64,000 nucleotides of DNA from Pseudomonas oryzicola (GTDB lineage: Bacteria > Pseudomonadota > Gammaproteobacteria > Pseudomonadales > Pseudomonadaceae): assembly GCF_014269185.2 (NCBI RefSeq), contig NZ_JABWRZ020000001.1, positions 3,807,001-3,871,000 of the forward strand, written 5' to 3'. Below, in pieces: positions 19,207 to 28,560 of this stretch. The notes below the pieces were generated by a model, which saw only the letters and a list, made by a program, of their open reading frames with translations, searched no databases and was not told the origin of the DNA. Numbering within the stretch: position 1 is the first letter of the stretch; every line of letters starts with the position of its first letter. The position numbers and the translations under genes are program-made.

Positions 19207-20844
19207 ATGGCCAAGCGGAGCGGGTTCGAAAAGGTGATCCGAGCAATTGCTCGGGAGACAGCCAAGCAGCAGAGGTTGAACGAGTCTGAACGCCGCGCGG
19301 CACTGCGTGCCTCTGAACGTGCTGAACGCCAGCGGCTTAGGGCACATGCTATACGCGAGCGTGACCAGGCGCGATATGATCGCCAGTCGGAACGAGCCGC
19401 TAAGCAAAACTACATAGCGTTTCGTGAACAAGAAGTTCGTGACGCAAACGCGACCATTCGGTCCTGGGTAGACGGATTGCAAGCCATTTTGTCATCAACG
19501 CTGATGGTTGATGACACCATCACATTCGACTCGCTTCGCATCACTGAGAATCCACCCCAATTTGCACCAGCCAAGTCTTTGACAACAGTCATTGAAGGAC
19601 CAGCACTGGAATTTTTCACCTCGAAGGTCCCCCCATTACCTTGGTATCTTTCGTTCATACCAAGGTTTAAAGCTAGACATGCTGAGCACTTGAAAGCCGC
19701 TAAAGAAAATTTTCAACTAAGTCAGGACGAGCATAAAACTCGGAATATTAAACGTCTTGAAACTCTCAAAAGCGCGCGAGAGGCCTATGAACGTGGCGTG
19801 TCTGAATTCCTCGAAAAAAAGGCTCTCCGCGACTCCGAAGTAGATGCGTTCCGCTATTCCTACTATGATGGAGATCCCGAGTCAATTGTTGCCTATTGCA
19901 GTATGGTTCTGGAGAAGTCCGATTATCCAGAAGGGTTCCCCCAAAATTTTTCTTTGGTGTTCCTGCCTGAATCGAAACAGCTAGTTATTGAATATGAGCT
20001 ACCTACCTCGGACATCATTCCGGAAGTGGCCGAGTATCGTTATATAAAATCGAAAGATGAGGTCTCCACTAAGCAGCGCAAGCCAGCTGAGATCAAATCT
20101 CTCTATGCGGATCTCATCGCAAGTCTCACACTGAGGTGCCTCCATGAGCTTTTCGAGGCAGACCAAGGCGAGTTCATAGAGGTCTGCTGCTTCAATGGTT
20201 ATGTGGATACCATTGATCCCGCAACGGGCCGCGGAGTGCAACCACATCTCGTTTCTGTCCGCACTACACGTGAAACATTCATGGAGATTGATCTTGCCCG
20301 TGTCGATCGTGCCGTGTGTCTGCGGAATCTCGGAGCGCATGTTTCCCGGTCTCCAAGTGAAGCGCATCCGGTTAGACCGATCATTGAATTCAATATGGTC
20401 GATAAGCGTTTTGTAGATCAGCAGGATCTCGCTTCGCATCTTACTTCTGCAACGAATCTCATGGATCTAAACCCCTACGAGTTTGAAGCATTGGTGGCCA
20501 ACTTATTCGAAAAAATGGGTTTAGAATCAAAATTAACGAGATCATCGCGCGACGGAGGAGTCGATTGCATTGCTTATGATCCTCGCCCTGTATTAGGCGG
20601 CAAGGTAGTTATTCAAGCAAAGCGATACAAACATACAGTTGGTGTTTCAGCCGTTAGGGACCTTTATGGCACTATGATGAATGAAGGTGCCAATAAGGGG
20701 ATTTTGGTTACAACAAGCGGGTACGGTCCAGACGCGTTTGAGTTCGCTAAGGACAAGCCCATCGAACTCATCGAAGGCGGAGGACTGCTTTTCCTCCTCC
20801 AAGAGATTGGAGTTGAAGCGCGAATTCTAATGCCCGTGGATTAG
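19207..20844 (+). CDS. Mrr-type restriction endonuclease-like protein with long N-terminal region
   Basis: A 545-residue protein. The C-terminal about 120 residues are an Mrr_cat PD-(D/E)xK nuclease: LNPYEFEALVANLFEKMGL, then DGGVD with Asp453, then QAK with Gln470 and Lys472, and a GILVTTSGYGPDAFEFA tail. Residues 1-75 are highly charged (RASERAERQRLRAHAIRERD) and probably helical; residues 76-420 match no domain I recognise. ATG 19207 follows AGGGGGA; a frame opening at 19153 adds 18 unlikely residues. Base composition is visibly more AT-rich than neighbouring genes, suggesting acquisition. Possible roles are modified-DNA (type IV) restriction or another defence or DNA-processing role. No methylase or second subunit is adjacent. 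Confidence 0.85.
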   Translation: MAKRSGFEKVIRAIARETAKQQRLNESERRAALRASERAERQRLRAHAIRERDQARYDRQSERAAKQNYIAFREQEVRDANATIRSWVDGLQAILSSTLMVDDTITFDSLRITENPPQFAPAKSLTTVIEGPALEFFTSKVPPLPWYLSFIPRFKARHAEHLKAAKENFQLSQDEHKTRNIKRLETLKSAREAYERGVSEFLEKKALRDSEVDAFRYSYYDGDPESIVAYCSMVLEKSDYPEGFPQNFSLVFLPESKQLVIEYELPTSDIIPEVAEYRYIKSKDEVSTKQRKPAEIKSLYADLIASLTLRCLHELFEADQGEFIEVCCFNGYVDTIDPATGRGVQPHLVSVRTTRETFMEIDLARVDRAVCLRNLGAHVSRSPSEAHPVRPIIEFNMVDKRFVDQQDLASHLTSATNLMDLNPYEFEALVANLFEKMGLESKLTRSSRDGGVDCIAYDPRPVLGGKVVIQAKRYKHTVGVSAVRDLYGTMMNEGANKGILVTTSGYGPDAFEFAKDKPIELIEGGGLLFLLQEIGVEARILMPVD

Positions 20845-21120
20845 CCTCAAGACTTTGCCCCGGATAGGAGCATCCGGTTCAAATTCCTTAAGGCCAACTC
20901 AATGAGTCGTAGCTAAGTATGCTTCAAGCTGAAAACCGCCTAGTTGCGCAAGCAAATTCGAACGGCTGCTTTGGGTCGAAAGCGGCCTCTCGCGGACGGC
21001 AGCAATCGGCCAAATGCGTTCGTTCCGTATTTATGACGTTAAGAGCGGTTCAGGGTTCTGGCACCTGAACAGTTCAATCAATAGGTTCACAAGGAAGGGT
21101 CTAGGCATTCTTTGCCATGC

Positions 21121-21579
21121 TCAGACGATGCCGAATTGGAGTTCTATGTGATTATCTAGTGAATCTGGTCCCTGCCAGTTGTGATAGACCTCTCGGCTTT
21201 CGTCGGTTAGTCTACAGCCGGCTGCACGAGCCCCTTCGAAGAGCTTCGCATAACCATGGGAAAAGAGGTCACTGAGTGGCCCTCGGTAATCTTCATAGAT
21301 GCAATGTAACGCCGGTAGCAGTTGATAGCGAACCCCTTCGATCTGCTCTTCGAAGTCACCCTCTACTGGCAGGCAGAATTCTATCCGAAAACGGTCGTTG
21401 GAATTGTTAGGCATCTTGTGGGAAACGAAAATCCATGGACCGACGACCTCAAGCCCCAGATCTTCGGCCGCGCTAATAATCTCCGCACAACATACTGACG
21501 CTTGGTCAGCAATTTCCGAGATGGATAGCTCGCGTCCGATGAAAAGTACCCGCTGAGAGGCGATGCTTTTCTCCTTCAT
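21121..21579 (-). CDS. GyrI-like effector-binding domain protein
   Basis: A 152-residue protein consisting only of a GyrI-like (AraC effector-binding) fold: two repeated beta-alpha-beta halves, with YEDYRGPLSDLFSHGYAKLFEGARAAGC and a terminal DSLDNHIELQFGIV. Stand-alone members bind or hydrolyse small hydrophobic molecules; E. coli GyrI binds gyrase. No DNA-binding domain is present. Start ATG 21579 is preceded by AGGAGTT. It precedes nothing in a clear operon, and the GNAT gene begins upstream on the same strand with 79 bases between. Confidence 0.75.
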   Translation of the reverse strand: MKEKSIASQRVLFIGRELSISEIADQASVCCAEIISAAEDLGLEVVGPWIFVSHKMPNNSNDRFRIEFCLPVEGDFEEQIEGVRYQLLPALHCIYEDYRGPLSDLFSHGYAKLFEGARAAGCRLTDESREVYHNWQGPDSLDNHIELQFGIV

Positions 21580-21658
21580 CTATAACTCCTGTTTGTCAGG
21601 CACCCGTTGGGGATGGCTCTGCGAAGTTGCAGGGGCGACACGGCGCCCCTGCCTTTGA

Positions 21659-22123
21659 TCACGTAGACATCCGTCGCATGATCAACTCGCCATCAATGAC
21701 TTCACCGGTCTCGACAAAGCCTTCAGAAGCATAGAGACGTCGCGCGCCGATGTTCTCGGGGTCAACACCAAGGGCGACGCCAGGTCCTCCAGGCAAGGTG
21801 TGGAGATGTGCCATGAGCGCTCGTAGGGCAGCACGCCCGTAACCGCGGCCCTGGTGGTTGCGGTCAATCATCAGGCGGTAGATCCAGCGGCTGTTCTCAT
21901 CCGGATCGAGGGCGTGCATCAGGAAACCGACTAGCTCACCAGTCTGCATGGCCCGTATGGCCAACGGCTCACACCACGGGCTATCGGCAGCCTGTTCCAG
22001 CGATTCGGCATTGCTGGCTATAAAATCACTTTGGTCGTCGCGTACCCGTAGGGCGCGGCAGAGTGCTTCTTCCTCTGGCGAGCTGAGGCTAACAAGAAAC
22101 ACCGGTGGGCAAAGATTGGACAT
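21659..22123 (-). CDS. GNAT-family N-acetyltransferase
   Basis: A 154-residue acetyltransferase with the acetyl-CoA loop HQGRGYGRAALRALM and a C-terminal NIGARRLYASEGFVETGE motif, typical of spermidine/amine-type GNATs. MSNLCPPVFL at 22123 is chosen because GCGGAG lies just upstream; the open frame continues 7 codons further. The substrate is not predictable. It is on the same strand as the GyrI-like gene downstream, and the two may be cotranscribed. Confidence 0.88.
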   Translation of the reverse strand: MSNLCPPVFLVSLSSPEEEALCRALRVRDDQSDFIASNAESLEQAADSPWCEPLAIRAMQTGELVGFLMHALDPDENSRWIYRLMIDRNHQGRGYGRAALRALMAHLHTLPGGPGVALGVDPENIGARRLYASEGFVETGEVIDGELIMRRMST

Positions 22124-22661
22124 GTTTGATTCTCCGCGGGGCAAAAGGGGCCCCTTCAGGATTTCGTTGACGGTTTATTAGCAGACACATCATTGAAAAC
22201 CGGGTCATAGGGCACCTCCTTGTTTCGCGGATGGAAAAACATTCGGCTGATCCTGCCGAGCGATCGCATACTAATAGGCAGCTCGTGAATCACGCAAGGA
22301 CTACATCGCGTGCTGAACACAGTCCAAACGCAAAACTGCTCGCCCCCTAGGCTCTGTGTGAAAAGCCTTGATACTCGGTGATGCTGCGTTGAAAACAGCC
22401 TCGGAATGCTCATTTACAACCCGTAAACTCCGCTTCCTCGGCTGTTTTCGCCTTGCCTGACCTTCGTCTCAAGACTTTTCACACAGAACCTAGCAACCAT
22501 TTACCGAGAGCGACTTACAACCTGCCGACTAATTCAGCCAGGACGGTTACCCTGGAGGCATTTGCGCAGAAGCGACGCAAAGCCTGACTGCAATCCCTAA
22601 CCGTGCAACAAAGATTGCAAAACTGGGCCATACCCTGTCCTTGATTGCCTTGATGGCCATT
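22124..22661. other. Intergenic region with a MITE-like element
   Basis: A 538-base stretch without a convincing gene. An 85-codon minus-strand frame (22156-22413) has no ribosome site and runs into the MITE at 22347-22493, so it is probably spurious. The remainder (22494-22661) shows no ORF, RNA or repeat that I can support. Confidence 0.6.
22347..22493. mobile_element. 147-bp MITE-like element with 19-bp inverted ends
   Basis: The left end CTAGGCTCTGTGTGAAAAG and the inverted right end CTAGGTTCTGTGTGAAAAG match at 18 of 19 positions, including a flanking CTAG on both sides that looks like a 4-bp target duplication. Inside, a second inverted segment (GAAAACAGCC and its complement) makes the whole element a long imperfect hairpin. 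No transposase is encoded. The CTAG duplication would fit mobilisation by an IS5-group transposase, which is inference. Confidence 0.8.
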
Positions 22662-23291
22662 TCATTCTTGCTGAGCGCCGAAGAAGCCAAGCATCGGCGC
22701 CAGAACACTCGGTGTCTGCGCACCGAATACCACCGTACCGTTGATGCGCAAAGATGGAATCACACGCCCCGCCCACGCCGCAGCCGTGGCTTCGCTGGCC
22801 TGCAATTCCTCACTGAACGTGTCGCTGTGCATGAATTGCACGACTTCGCTCAAAGCTACTCGCTCTCGCAGCAGCAGCTGTTTCAGGACTGCCGGATCGC
22901 CGATGTCCTGGCCATGGCAATACAAGGCTTCGAAGACACTTTCCACAAAGTGATGAGCGGGTTTCCCGCTACGCTGCAGCCACAGTACAGCGGCAAGCGC
23001 GGGGCGCGTGTCGGGCAGGCGGACGATCTGGCTGAACGCCGGTTCAATGCCAAGCTGGCGCATTTCCGCAGCCACCAGGGATTGCTGGATCAGCGCCTGG
23101 GTGCCAAAGCGACGTTCAAGAAAGTCGTGGTAGGCCATGCCAGCGGCGGCACGGCTCAATGGCGAGCGGCAGGGTTGAAAGGTGACGTTAAATGGTTGCC
23201 CGACCTGGCTCATCGCGAGCGCAAGCCGACGCTGCGCTACCCAGCTCCAAGGGTCAAGAAAGTCGAACGCCAGGAGCGGGGGAATGTGCAT
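22662..23291 (-). CDS. DsbA-family (FrnE-like) thioredoxin-fold protein without CxxC
   Basis: A 209-residue protein with a DsbA-type layout: a first strand (LLAFDFLDPWSW), an inserted helical domain, and a cis-Pro/strand segment VIPSLRINGTVVFGAQTP near the C-terminus. The position of the active-site CxxC is occupied by DPWSW, so classical dithiol chemistry is not expected. FrnE-like and 2-hydroxychromene-carboxylate-isomerase-like members have similar sequences. No signal peptide is present, so it is cytoplasmic. It lies 96 bases downstream of a LysR gene on the same strand. Function unknown. Confidence 0.82.
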   Translation of the reverse strand: MHIPPLLAFDFLDPWSWVAQRRLALAMSQVGQPFNVTFQPCRSPLSRAAAGMAYHDFLERRFGTQALIQQSLVAAEMRQLGIEPAFSQIVRLPDTRPALAAVLWLQRSGKPAHHFVESVFEALYCHGQDIGDPAVLKQLLLRERVALSEVVQFMHSDTFSEELQASEATAAAWAGRVIPSLRINGTVVFGAQTPSVLAPMLGFFGAQQE

Positions 23292-23387
23292 GGTCCAGGC
23301 CCAGAGTAAGGTAGTTCAGCCCAGCGTACGGCGTCAGCTGCACAGGCAGAAGCCACACAGCACGCAATAGAGCGTTGCGCAATGTCG

Positions 23388-24290
23388 CTAGGCAACACTG
23401 ACCAGCTCTTTCATGAAATGCGCAAAGGCCCTGATACGCGTCGAGGCGCGATTGATCGGCAGGTAGACGATATTGATCGAGGCATTGACTGATACCGGGT
23501 TCACTTCATATTCAGGCAGCAAGCGGGTGAGCCGGCCCTGTTGCACATCCTCGGCAACCAGCCAGTCGGCCAGCAGCGCAACGCCCTGCCCGGCGACCGC
23601 TGCCTGCCTGAGAATGTCGGCATTGTTGCTCTGCATCCGGCCCTGCACCGCGACGGGCACTGTCTCGTCAGCCACCTCGAACAGCCAGTCGCGCATCGGC
23701 CCGCCGTAATCGAAGCGCATGCAGGAATGCCGGGTGAGTTCGCTCGGTTGCGTCGGCGCACCGTGCCGCTGCAGATAGGCCGGGCTGGCCACCAGCCAAC
23801 GCTGGAAATGACCGATGGTGGTGCAGATCACGTCCTCGCTGGAGACCGTCGACCCCAGGCGCACGGTCAGGTCGATACGGTCCTTGTAAAGGTCCACGCG
23901 CTCGTCGCTGAGGTTGAGGCTGACCTCCAGCTCCGGATGGCTCGCCAGAAAACGCCCCAGGTGGGGGGAAATCAAGCGTCGGCCGAACTCCACCGGCACG
24001 CTGACCCGCAGCTTGCCCTTCGCTTCGCTGCCCCTGTCGGTGACCATGCCATCGGCTGCAGCGAGCGCATCGAGAATGCCCACCGCGTTGTCGAAATAGG
24101 CTTGGCCCAGGTCGGTCAGGCGGTTCTGGCGGGTGCTGCGGGTAATGAGCGTGGTGCCCAGTTCCGCCTCCAATGCTGCAACCTGCCGCGCCACGGACGA
24201 TGTTGCCACGCCAAGCTTGCGGGCTGCGGCGGAATAGCCACCGCAACGTACCGTCTCTACGAACATGCTCAAGGCGAGAAACTTGTCCAT
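23388..24290 (-). CDS. LysR-family transcriptional regulator
   Basis: A 300-residue LysR regulator with the N-terminal HTH (MDKFLALSMFVETVRCGGYS, AARKLGVATSSVARQVAALE) and a substrate-binding domain (RLISPHLGRFLASHPELEVS onward). Start ATG 24290 is preceded by AGGGTCGG; the frame upstream is open but reads unlike the family. It is divergent from the molybdenum hydroxylase operon (gap 24291-24564), so it is the likely regulator of that operon. The DsbA-like gene follows it on the same strand. Confidence 0.92.
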   Translation of the reverse strand: MDKFLALSMFVETVRCGGYSAAARKLGVATSSVARQVAALEAELGTTLITRSTRQNRLTDLGQAYFDNAVGILDALAAADGMVTDRGSEAKGKLRVSVPVEFGRRLISPHLGRFLASHPELEVSLNLSDERVDLYKDRIDLTVRLGSTVSSEDVICTTIGHFQRWLVASPAYLQRHGAPTQPSELTRHSCMRFDYGGPMRDWLFEVADETVPVAVQGRMQSNNADILRQAAVAGQGVALLADWLVAEDVQQGRLTRLLPEYEVNPVSVNASINIVYLPINRASTRIRAFAHFMKELVSVA

Positions 24291-24564
24291 TGGCCGACCC
24301 TGTCGAAGATATCCATGAGGGAAGCTGGCGGCATCACCAGTCGAGGTTGCATCAGCCTGCAGCATAGCCACCTGCCTGGCCTGGGGATTGAACAGGCGTG
24401 CTCTCGGACACGCGCGGCCAGCCTTGCGTGATGAGCAAAGCTGCCTTGCGCGAGCGCCCCATACCCGCACCAGCCGTGGTCCTTTAGGCTCGCCCTCAAC
24501 TGATCGGCATCCGGCAATACCGGGAGTTGCTGGTTGCCAATGGTGAAGAACGAGGTGGGTATCG

Positions 24565-25833
24565 ATGTCGCACAGGAAGCGTTGGGCATTGGCAGCGATG
24601 GCGCTGGGCGTGGGCGGGCTAGCCGCAGCGCTCGGGTTGATGTGGCGACCGGCCATCGACCCGATCGAGCGGCCGATGGTGTTCGAACCCGCGCAGATCG
24701 CGCGCGGTGCCCAGGTAGTCACCGCCGGCGACTGCGCGGTTTGCCATACGCGTCCTGGTGGCAAGTACCTCGCGGGCGGCCTGCCACTGGTGACACCGTT
24801 TGGCACGCTGTACAGCACCAACATCACGCCTGATGCCCAGACCGGTATCGGCAAGTGGCCACTCGAAGCGTTCCAGCGCGCCATGCGCGACGGGATTTCC
24901 CGCGATGGGCATTTCCTCTACCCGGCCTTCCCCTACACGCATTACCGGCTGCTCGACGATCAGGACCTGGCGGACGCCTATGCCTACCTGATGAGCGGGC
25001 CACCGGCGTACGCGCCTGCAACCCCCAACCGCATGAAGTTCCCGATGAACCTTCGCCCGCTGGTCGCGGGCTGGAACCTGCTGTTCCTGCATTCAGCGCC
25101 GTTCGCACCGACAGCGCAGGCATCGGCGCAGTGGGACCGTGGCCGCTACCTGGTAGAAGGCGCGGGCCACTGCGGCGGATGCCATACCCCGTTGAACCTG
25201 CTGGGTGCCGAGAAAGCGGGCCAGGCGCTTGCCGGTGGCGTGGTTGACGGCTGGGCGGCTCCTTCCCTGCTCGGCCTGGCCAGTCGCGAAACACCCTGGA
25301 CCCAAGCCCAGCTGGTGGACTACCTGCAAGCCAAGGTCGTCGACGGCCATGGCACTGCGGCCGGCCCCATGCGTCCGGTCAGCCAGGAACTCGCGCGGCT
25401 GCCTCGGGCCGACGTCGACGCCATGGCGGAGTACCTGCTGAGTTTGCCGGCGCCCCCTCATCCACCAGCCACGCTCGAAACGAAGGCGGCGGCCACGGCC
25501 GACTCGACCCGCCTCGGCGGTGATCTGTTCCAGGCCGCATGCGCGGGTTGCCACGGCGCGGCCGCCCCGATGCGCAGTATCGACGGCAGGCCAGCGTTGA
25601 CCGCGACGTCCTCGGTGCAAGCCCCGGCGCCACGCAACTTCATCAAGACGGTACTGGAAGGCATTGCCCCCACACCCGGTGAGCCCGGCCCGGCGATGCC
25701 GCCCTTCGCGGTCAGCCTGAACGACCAGCAGCTCGCCGCCCTGGCGGCCTTCGTCCGTGGCCAAGCCGCCCCGGATCGGCCGTGGAGGGATTTGCATTCG
25801 ACTATTCAGGCTCTGCGCGAGGAGACCCCATGA
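24565..25833 (+). CDS. Triheme cytochrome c, electron-acceptor subunit
   Basis: A 422-residue protein with an N-terminal signal/anchor (about residues 8-26) and three CxxCH heme sites: CAVCH at 57-61, CGGCH at 203-207 and CAGCH at 326-330. The layout resembles the cytochrome subunit of membrane alcohol/aldehyde dehydrogenases. It should accept electrons from the Mo-hydroxylase subunits and pass them to the respiratory chain from the periplasmic face. GAGGTGGGT precedes the ATG. It is the first gene of the operon and overlaps the 2Fe-2S gene by 4 bases (ATGA). Confidence 0.93.
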   Translation: MSHRKRWALAAMALGVGGLAAALGLMWRPAIDPIERPMVFEPAQIARGAQVVTAGDCAVCHTRPGGKYLAGGLPLVTPFGTLYSTNITPDAQTGIGKWPLEAFQRAMRDGISRDGHFLYPAFPYTHYRLLDDQDLADAYAYLMSGPPAYAPATPNRMKFPMNLRPLVAGWNLLFLHSAPFAPTAQASAQWDRGRYLVEGAGHCGGCHTPLNLLGAEKAGQALAGGVVDGWAAPSLLGLASRETPWTQAQLVDYLQAKVVDGHGTAAGPMRPVSQELARLPRADVDAMAEYLLSLPAPPHPPATLETKAAATADSTRLGGDLFQAACAGCHGAAAPMRSIDGRPALTATSSVQAPAPRNFIKTVLEGIAPTPGEPGPAMPPFAVSLNDQQLAALAAFVRGQAAPDRPWRDLHSTIQALREETP

Positions 25834-26312
25834 GCAACGTGAACCTTACAGTCAACGGCAAGTTGCATAGCCTGGATATCGATCCGGACATGCCGCTGCT
25901 CTATGCCTTGCGCAACCACCTGGAACTCAACGGCGCCAAGTATGGCTGCGGGCTGGGCCAGTGCGGCGCCTGCACCGTCATCGTCGACGACCAGCCGGTA
26001 TTCTCCTGCGTGACCCCGTGTGCAGGCATGCAAGGCCGCAACGTGCGGACCGTGGAGAGCCTGGGCACACCTGAACGGCCAGGCCCGCTGCAACAAGCCT
26101 TCATCGATACCCAGGCCGCACAGTGCGGCTACTGCATCGCCGGGATGATCATGCGCGCCCAAGCCTTGCTGGAGCAGAATCCGCGGCCCGACGCAGCCAC
26201 CATCCGCGCGCACATGGCCAGCAACCTGTGTCGCTGCGGCACGCATCTGCGAATCATCGAAGCGATCACCCGCGTCGTCGAAAACGGTGGCCTCCATGTC
26301 GTCCACAACTGA
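25830..26312 (+). CDS. 2Fe-2S subunit of molybdenum hydroxylase
   Basis: A 160-residue protein with two 2Fe-2S clusters: plant-ferredoxin type Cys40, Cys45, Cys48 and Cys60 (YGCGLGQCGACTV), then the helical-bundle cluster Cys99, Cys102, Cys134 and Cys136 (QCGYC, LCRCG). This is the small subunit of two-subunit isoquinoline 1-oxidoreductase/aldehyde oxidase type enzymes (IorA-like). It moves electrons from the Mo site to the cytochrome. It overlaps the cytochrome gene by 4 bases, and its 3' end overlaps the start of the Mo subunit gene. Confidence 0.96.
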   Translation: MSNVNLTVNGKLHSLDIDPDMPLLYALRNHLELNGAKYGCGLGQCGACTVIVDDQPVFSCVTPCAGMQGRNVRTVESLGTPERPGPLQQAFIDTQAAQCGYCIAGMIMRAQALLEQNPRPDAATIRAHMASNLCRCGTHLRIIEAITRVVENGGLHVVHN

Positions 26313-28518
26313 ATTCGGTCGCCGCGCCTTCCTGCAGGGCGGCAGCCTGCTGATGGCATTCGCGCTGATGCCGGCCGCGCGCAAGGCGCTGGCCGATACC
26401 GAGGTGGATACCCTCGGTACTGTCGTGCTCGCCCCGGATCTGCCCGGCAGCTTGCGCACCAACCCTTACCTCGACGCGTGGATCAAGGTCGGCGTCGAAG
26501 GCATCACCGTGTATACCGGTAAAGTGGAGTTGGGCACCGGGGTAAAGACCGCGCTGTTGCAGATCGCGGCCGAGCGGCTGGACGTCTCGCCGGCGGCGGT
26601 CACTTTCCTCACGGCGGACACGGCGCTGACGCCGAACGAAGGCTACACGGCCGGCAGCCATACCATCTTCGACAGCGGCACGGCGCTGTTCAATGCCGCC
26701 GCGCAGGTGCGGCAGATGCTGATGGAGTCGGCCGCCAGGCGCTGGGGCGTGGAAGTGTCGTCGCTGCAGACAGGCGGTGCGATGATCACGGCCCCGTCCG
26801 GCGCCCGCATGAGCTATGCCGAGGCAGTAGCGGGCGTGGACCTGCATCAATATGCCAAGGCCAGCTCGCCGGACATTTCACCTGAGCAGTTCAAGCTCAT
26901 CGGCCACGCCATCCCGCGCCTGGATATTCCGGCCAAGGTCAGTGGGGGCGCGGCGTTCGTGCAGGACATGCGCTTGCCGGGCATGCTCCATGCCCGGGTG
27001 ATCCGGCCACCGCGGCCGGGCTGCACGCTCACCGGTTTCGATAAACAGGCGATTGAACGCCTGCCGGGCATCGTCAAGGTGGTCGAGGACGGCAACTATC
27101 TCGCCGTGGTGGCCAGGGATGAATGGCAGGCCATCAAGGCCATGCGGGCGGGCTACGCGGCGGCAACGTGGACCACTGGCGAGGTGATTCCGGACCAGGC
27201 CGTCATCCACCAGCTGCTGCCCAAGCTGCAATCCAGGCGCTACCCCATCCAGCACGAAGGCCAGCCGACGCCTTCAAGTGGCAAGACCTATCGGGCGCGT
27301 GTCACCAAACAGTACCTGATGCACGGTTCCATCGGCCCCTCCTGTTCGCTGGCCTGGTTCAAGGACGGTAGGTTGACCGTCTGGACCCATACCCAAGGTG
27401 TGTTCCCGCTGCGTGCGGGCATCGCCGAAATGCTCGGCCTGCCGCTGGCGGCCGTGCGCTGCATCCACGCCGAAGGTTCCGGATGCTACGGCCACAACGG
27501 TGCCGATGACGCCGCAGCCGACGCGGCGCTCATCGCCATGCGAGTACCAGGCCTGCCGGTGCGCGTGCAATGGATGCGCGAACAGGAAAACCTGTGGGAA
27601 CCGTACAGCTCGGCCATGCTCACCGAACTGGAAGCCGGCCTGGACAGCAGCGGCCGCATCAACCACTGGAAGTACCAGCTATGGACCACGCCGCATAACG
27701 AGCGCATCACCAACGCCGGCCGCCTGGTGCCCGCGCGCATGCTCGCCCGTCCGTTCGCCTCGGCACCCTCGGTACCGATTGCCCACCCAGAAGGGGATGG
27801 CGACCGCAACGCGATCCCGCTGTACCAAACCGGCGCAAGCGACATCGACATGCACTTCATCAGCGAAATGCCGTTCCGCACTTCGGCAATGCGCTCGCTG
27901 GGTGCCCATATCAATGTGTTTGCCATCGAGGCCTGCCTGGACGAACTGGCGGCGCAGGCAGGCGTGGATGCCGTCGAGTTCCGCCTCAGCCACCTCACCG
28001 ACCCGAGGGCCCGCGCCGTGGTCGAACGGGCCCGCGATGAATTCGCTTGGCCACGGCGTTCGTCTGCACCCGGCACGGGCATCGGCCTGGGCTTCGCCCG
28101 CTACAAGAACATCATGGGCTACTGCGCGGTGGCAGTGGAAATCCAGGTGCATCCGCAAACCGGCGAGATCGCGATTCAGCGGGTGGTCACGGCGGTGGAC
28201 GTCGGGCAGATCGTCAATCCCGATGGGCTGCGCAACCAGGTCGAGGGCGGCATCGTCCAGTCGAGCAGCTGGACGCTCTACGAGGCGGTCAGTTATGACC
28301 CCGGCGGGGTACGCAGCTATGACTGGAGTGGCTATCCGATCCTGCGCTTCCCGCAACTGCCGAAACACGTGGAAGTGCACCTGATCGACCAGCCTGGCCA
28401 ACCCTTCCTCGGTGCAGCCGAAATCGTCCAGGGCCCGATGGCCGCAGCCCTGGGTAACGCAGTGGCGGATGCCACCGGCCAGCGCCGGCTGGCGCTACCG
28501 CTGGCCCGCAAGGCATGA
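26296..28518 (+). CDS. Molybdopterin-binding catalytic subunit (IorB-like), Tat-exported
   Basis: About 740 residues, of the xanthine dehydrogenase family in the single-chain IorB arrangement. The N-terminus carries a twin-arginine signal (GRRAFLQGGSLLMAFAL), so the folded enzyme is probably moved to the periplasm with its small subunit. Downstream regions include TGKVELGTGVKTALLQIAAE (Mo-cofactor binding), HAEGSGCYGHNGADDAA and FLGAAEIVQGPMAAALGNAV near the C-terminus, where the catalytic Glu is expected. ATG 26296 is preferred over GTG 26287. It hydroxylates an aldehyde or N-heterocycle; the substrate is not predictable. XdhC follows after 42 bases. Confidence 0.93.
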   Translation: MSSTTEFGRRAFLQGGSLLMAFALMPAARKALADTEVDTLGTVVLAPDLPGSLRTNPYLDAWIKVGVEGITVYTGKVELGTGVKTALLQIAAERLDVSPAAVTFLTADTALTPNEGYTAGSHTIFDSGTALFNAAAQVRQMLMESAARRWGVEVSSLQTGGAMITAPSGARMSYAEAVAGVDLHQYAKASSPDISPEQFKLIGHAIPRLDIPAKVSGGAAFVQDMRLPGMLHARVIRPPRPGCTLTGFDKQAIERLPGIVKVVEDGNYLAVVARDEWQAIKAMRAGYAAATWTTGEVIPDQAVIHQLLPKLQSRRYPIQHEGQPTPSSGKTYRARVTKQYLMHGSIGPSCSLAWFKDGRLTVWTHTQGVFPLRAGIAEMLGLPLAAVRCIHAEGSGCYGHNGADDAAADAALIAMRVPGLPVRVQWMREQENLWEPYSSAMLTELEAGLDSSGRINHWKYQLWTTPHNERITNAGRLVPARMLARPFASAPSVPIAHPEGDGDRNAIPLYQTGASDIDMHFISEMPFRTSAMRSLGAHINVFAIEACLDELAAQAGVDAVEFRLSHLTDPRARAVVERARDEFAWPRRSSAPGTGIGLGFARYKNIMGYCAVAVEIQVHPQTGEIAIQRVVTAVDVGQIVNPDGLRNQVEGGIVQSSSWTLYEAVSYDPGGVRSYDWSGYPILRFPQLPKHVEVHLIDQPGQPFLGAAEIVQGPMAAALGNAVADATGQRRLALPLARKA

Positions 28519-28560
28519 ACCGGCGGCGCTTGAATCTGTGTCTTGCAAAGGTAACGGCAG

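Noticed and set aside
22156..22413. 85-codon minus-strand frame
   Set aside because: It runs into the MITE-like element and has no ribosome site or recognisable motif.
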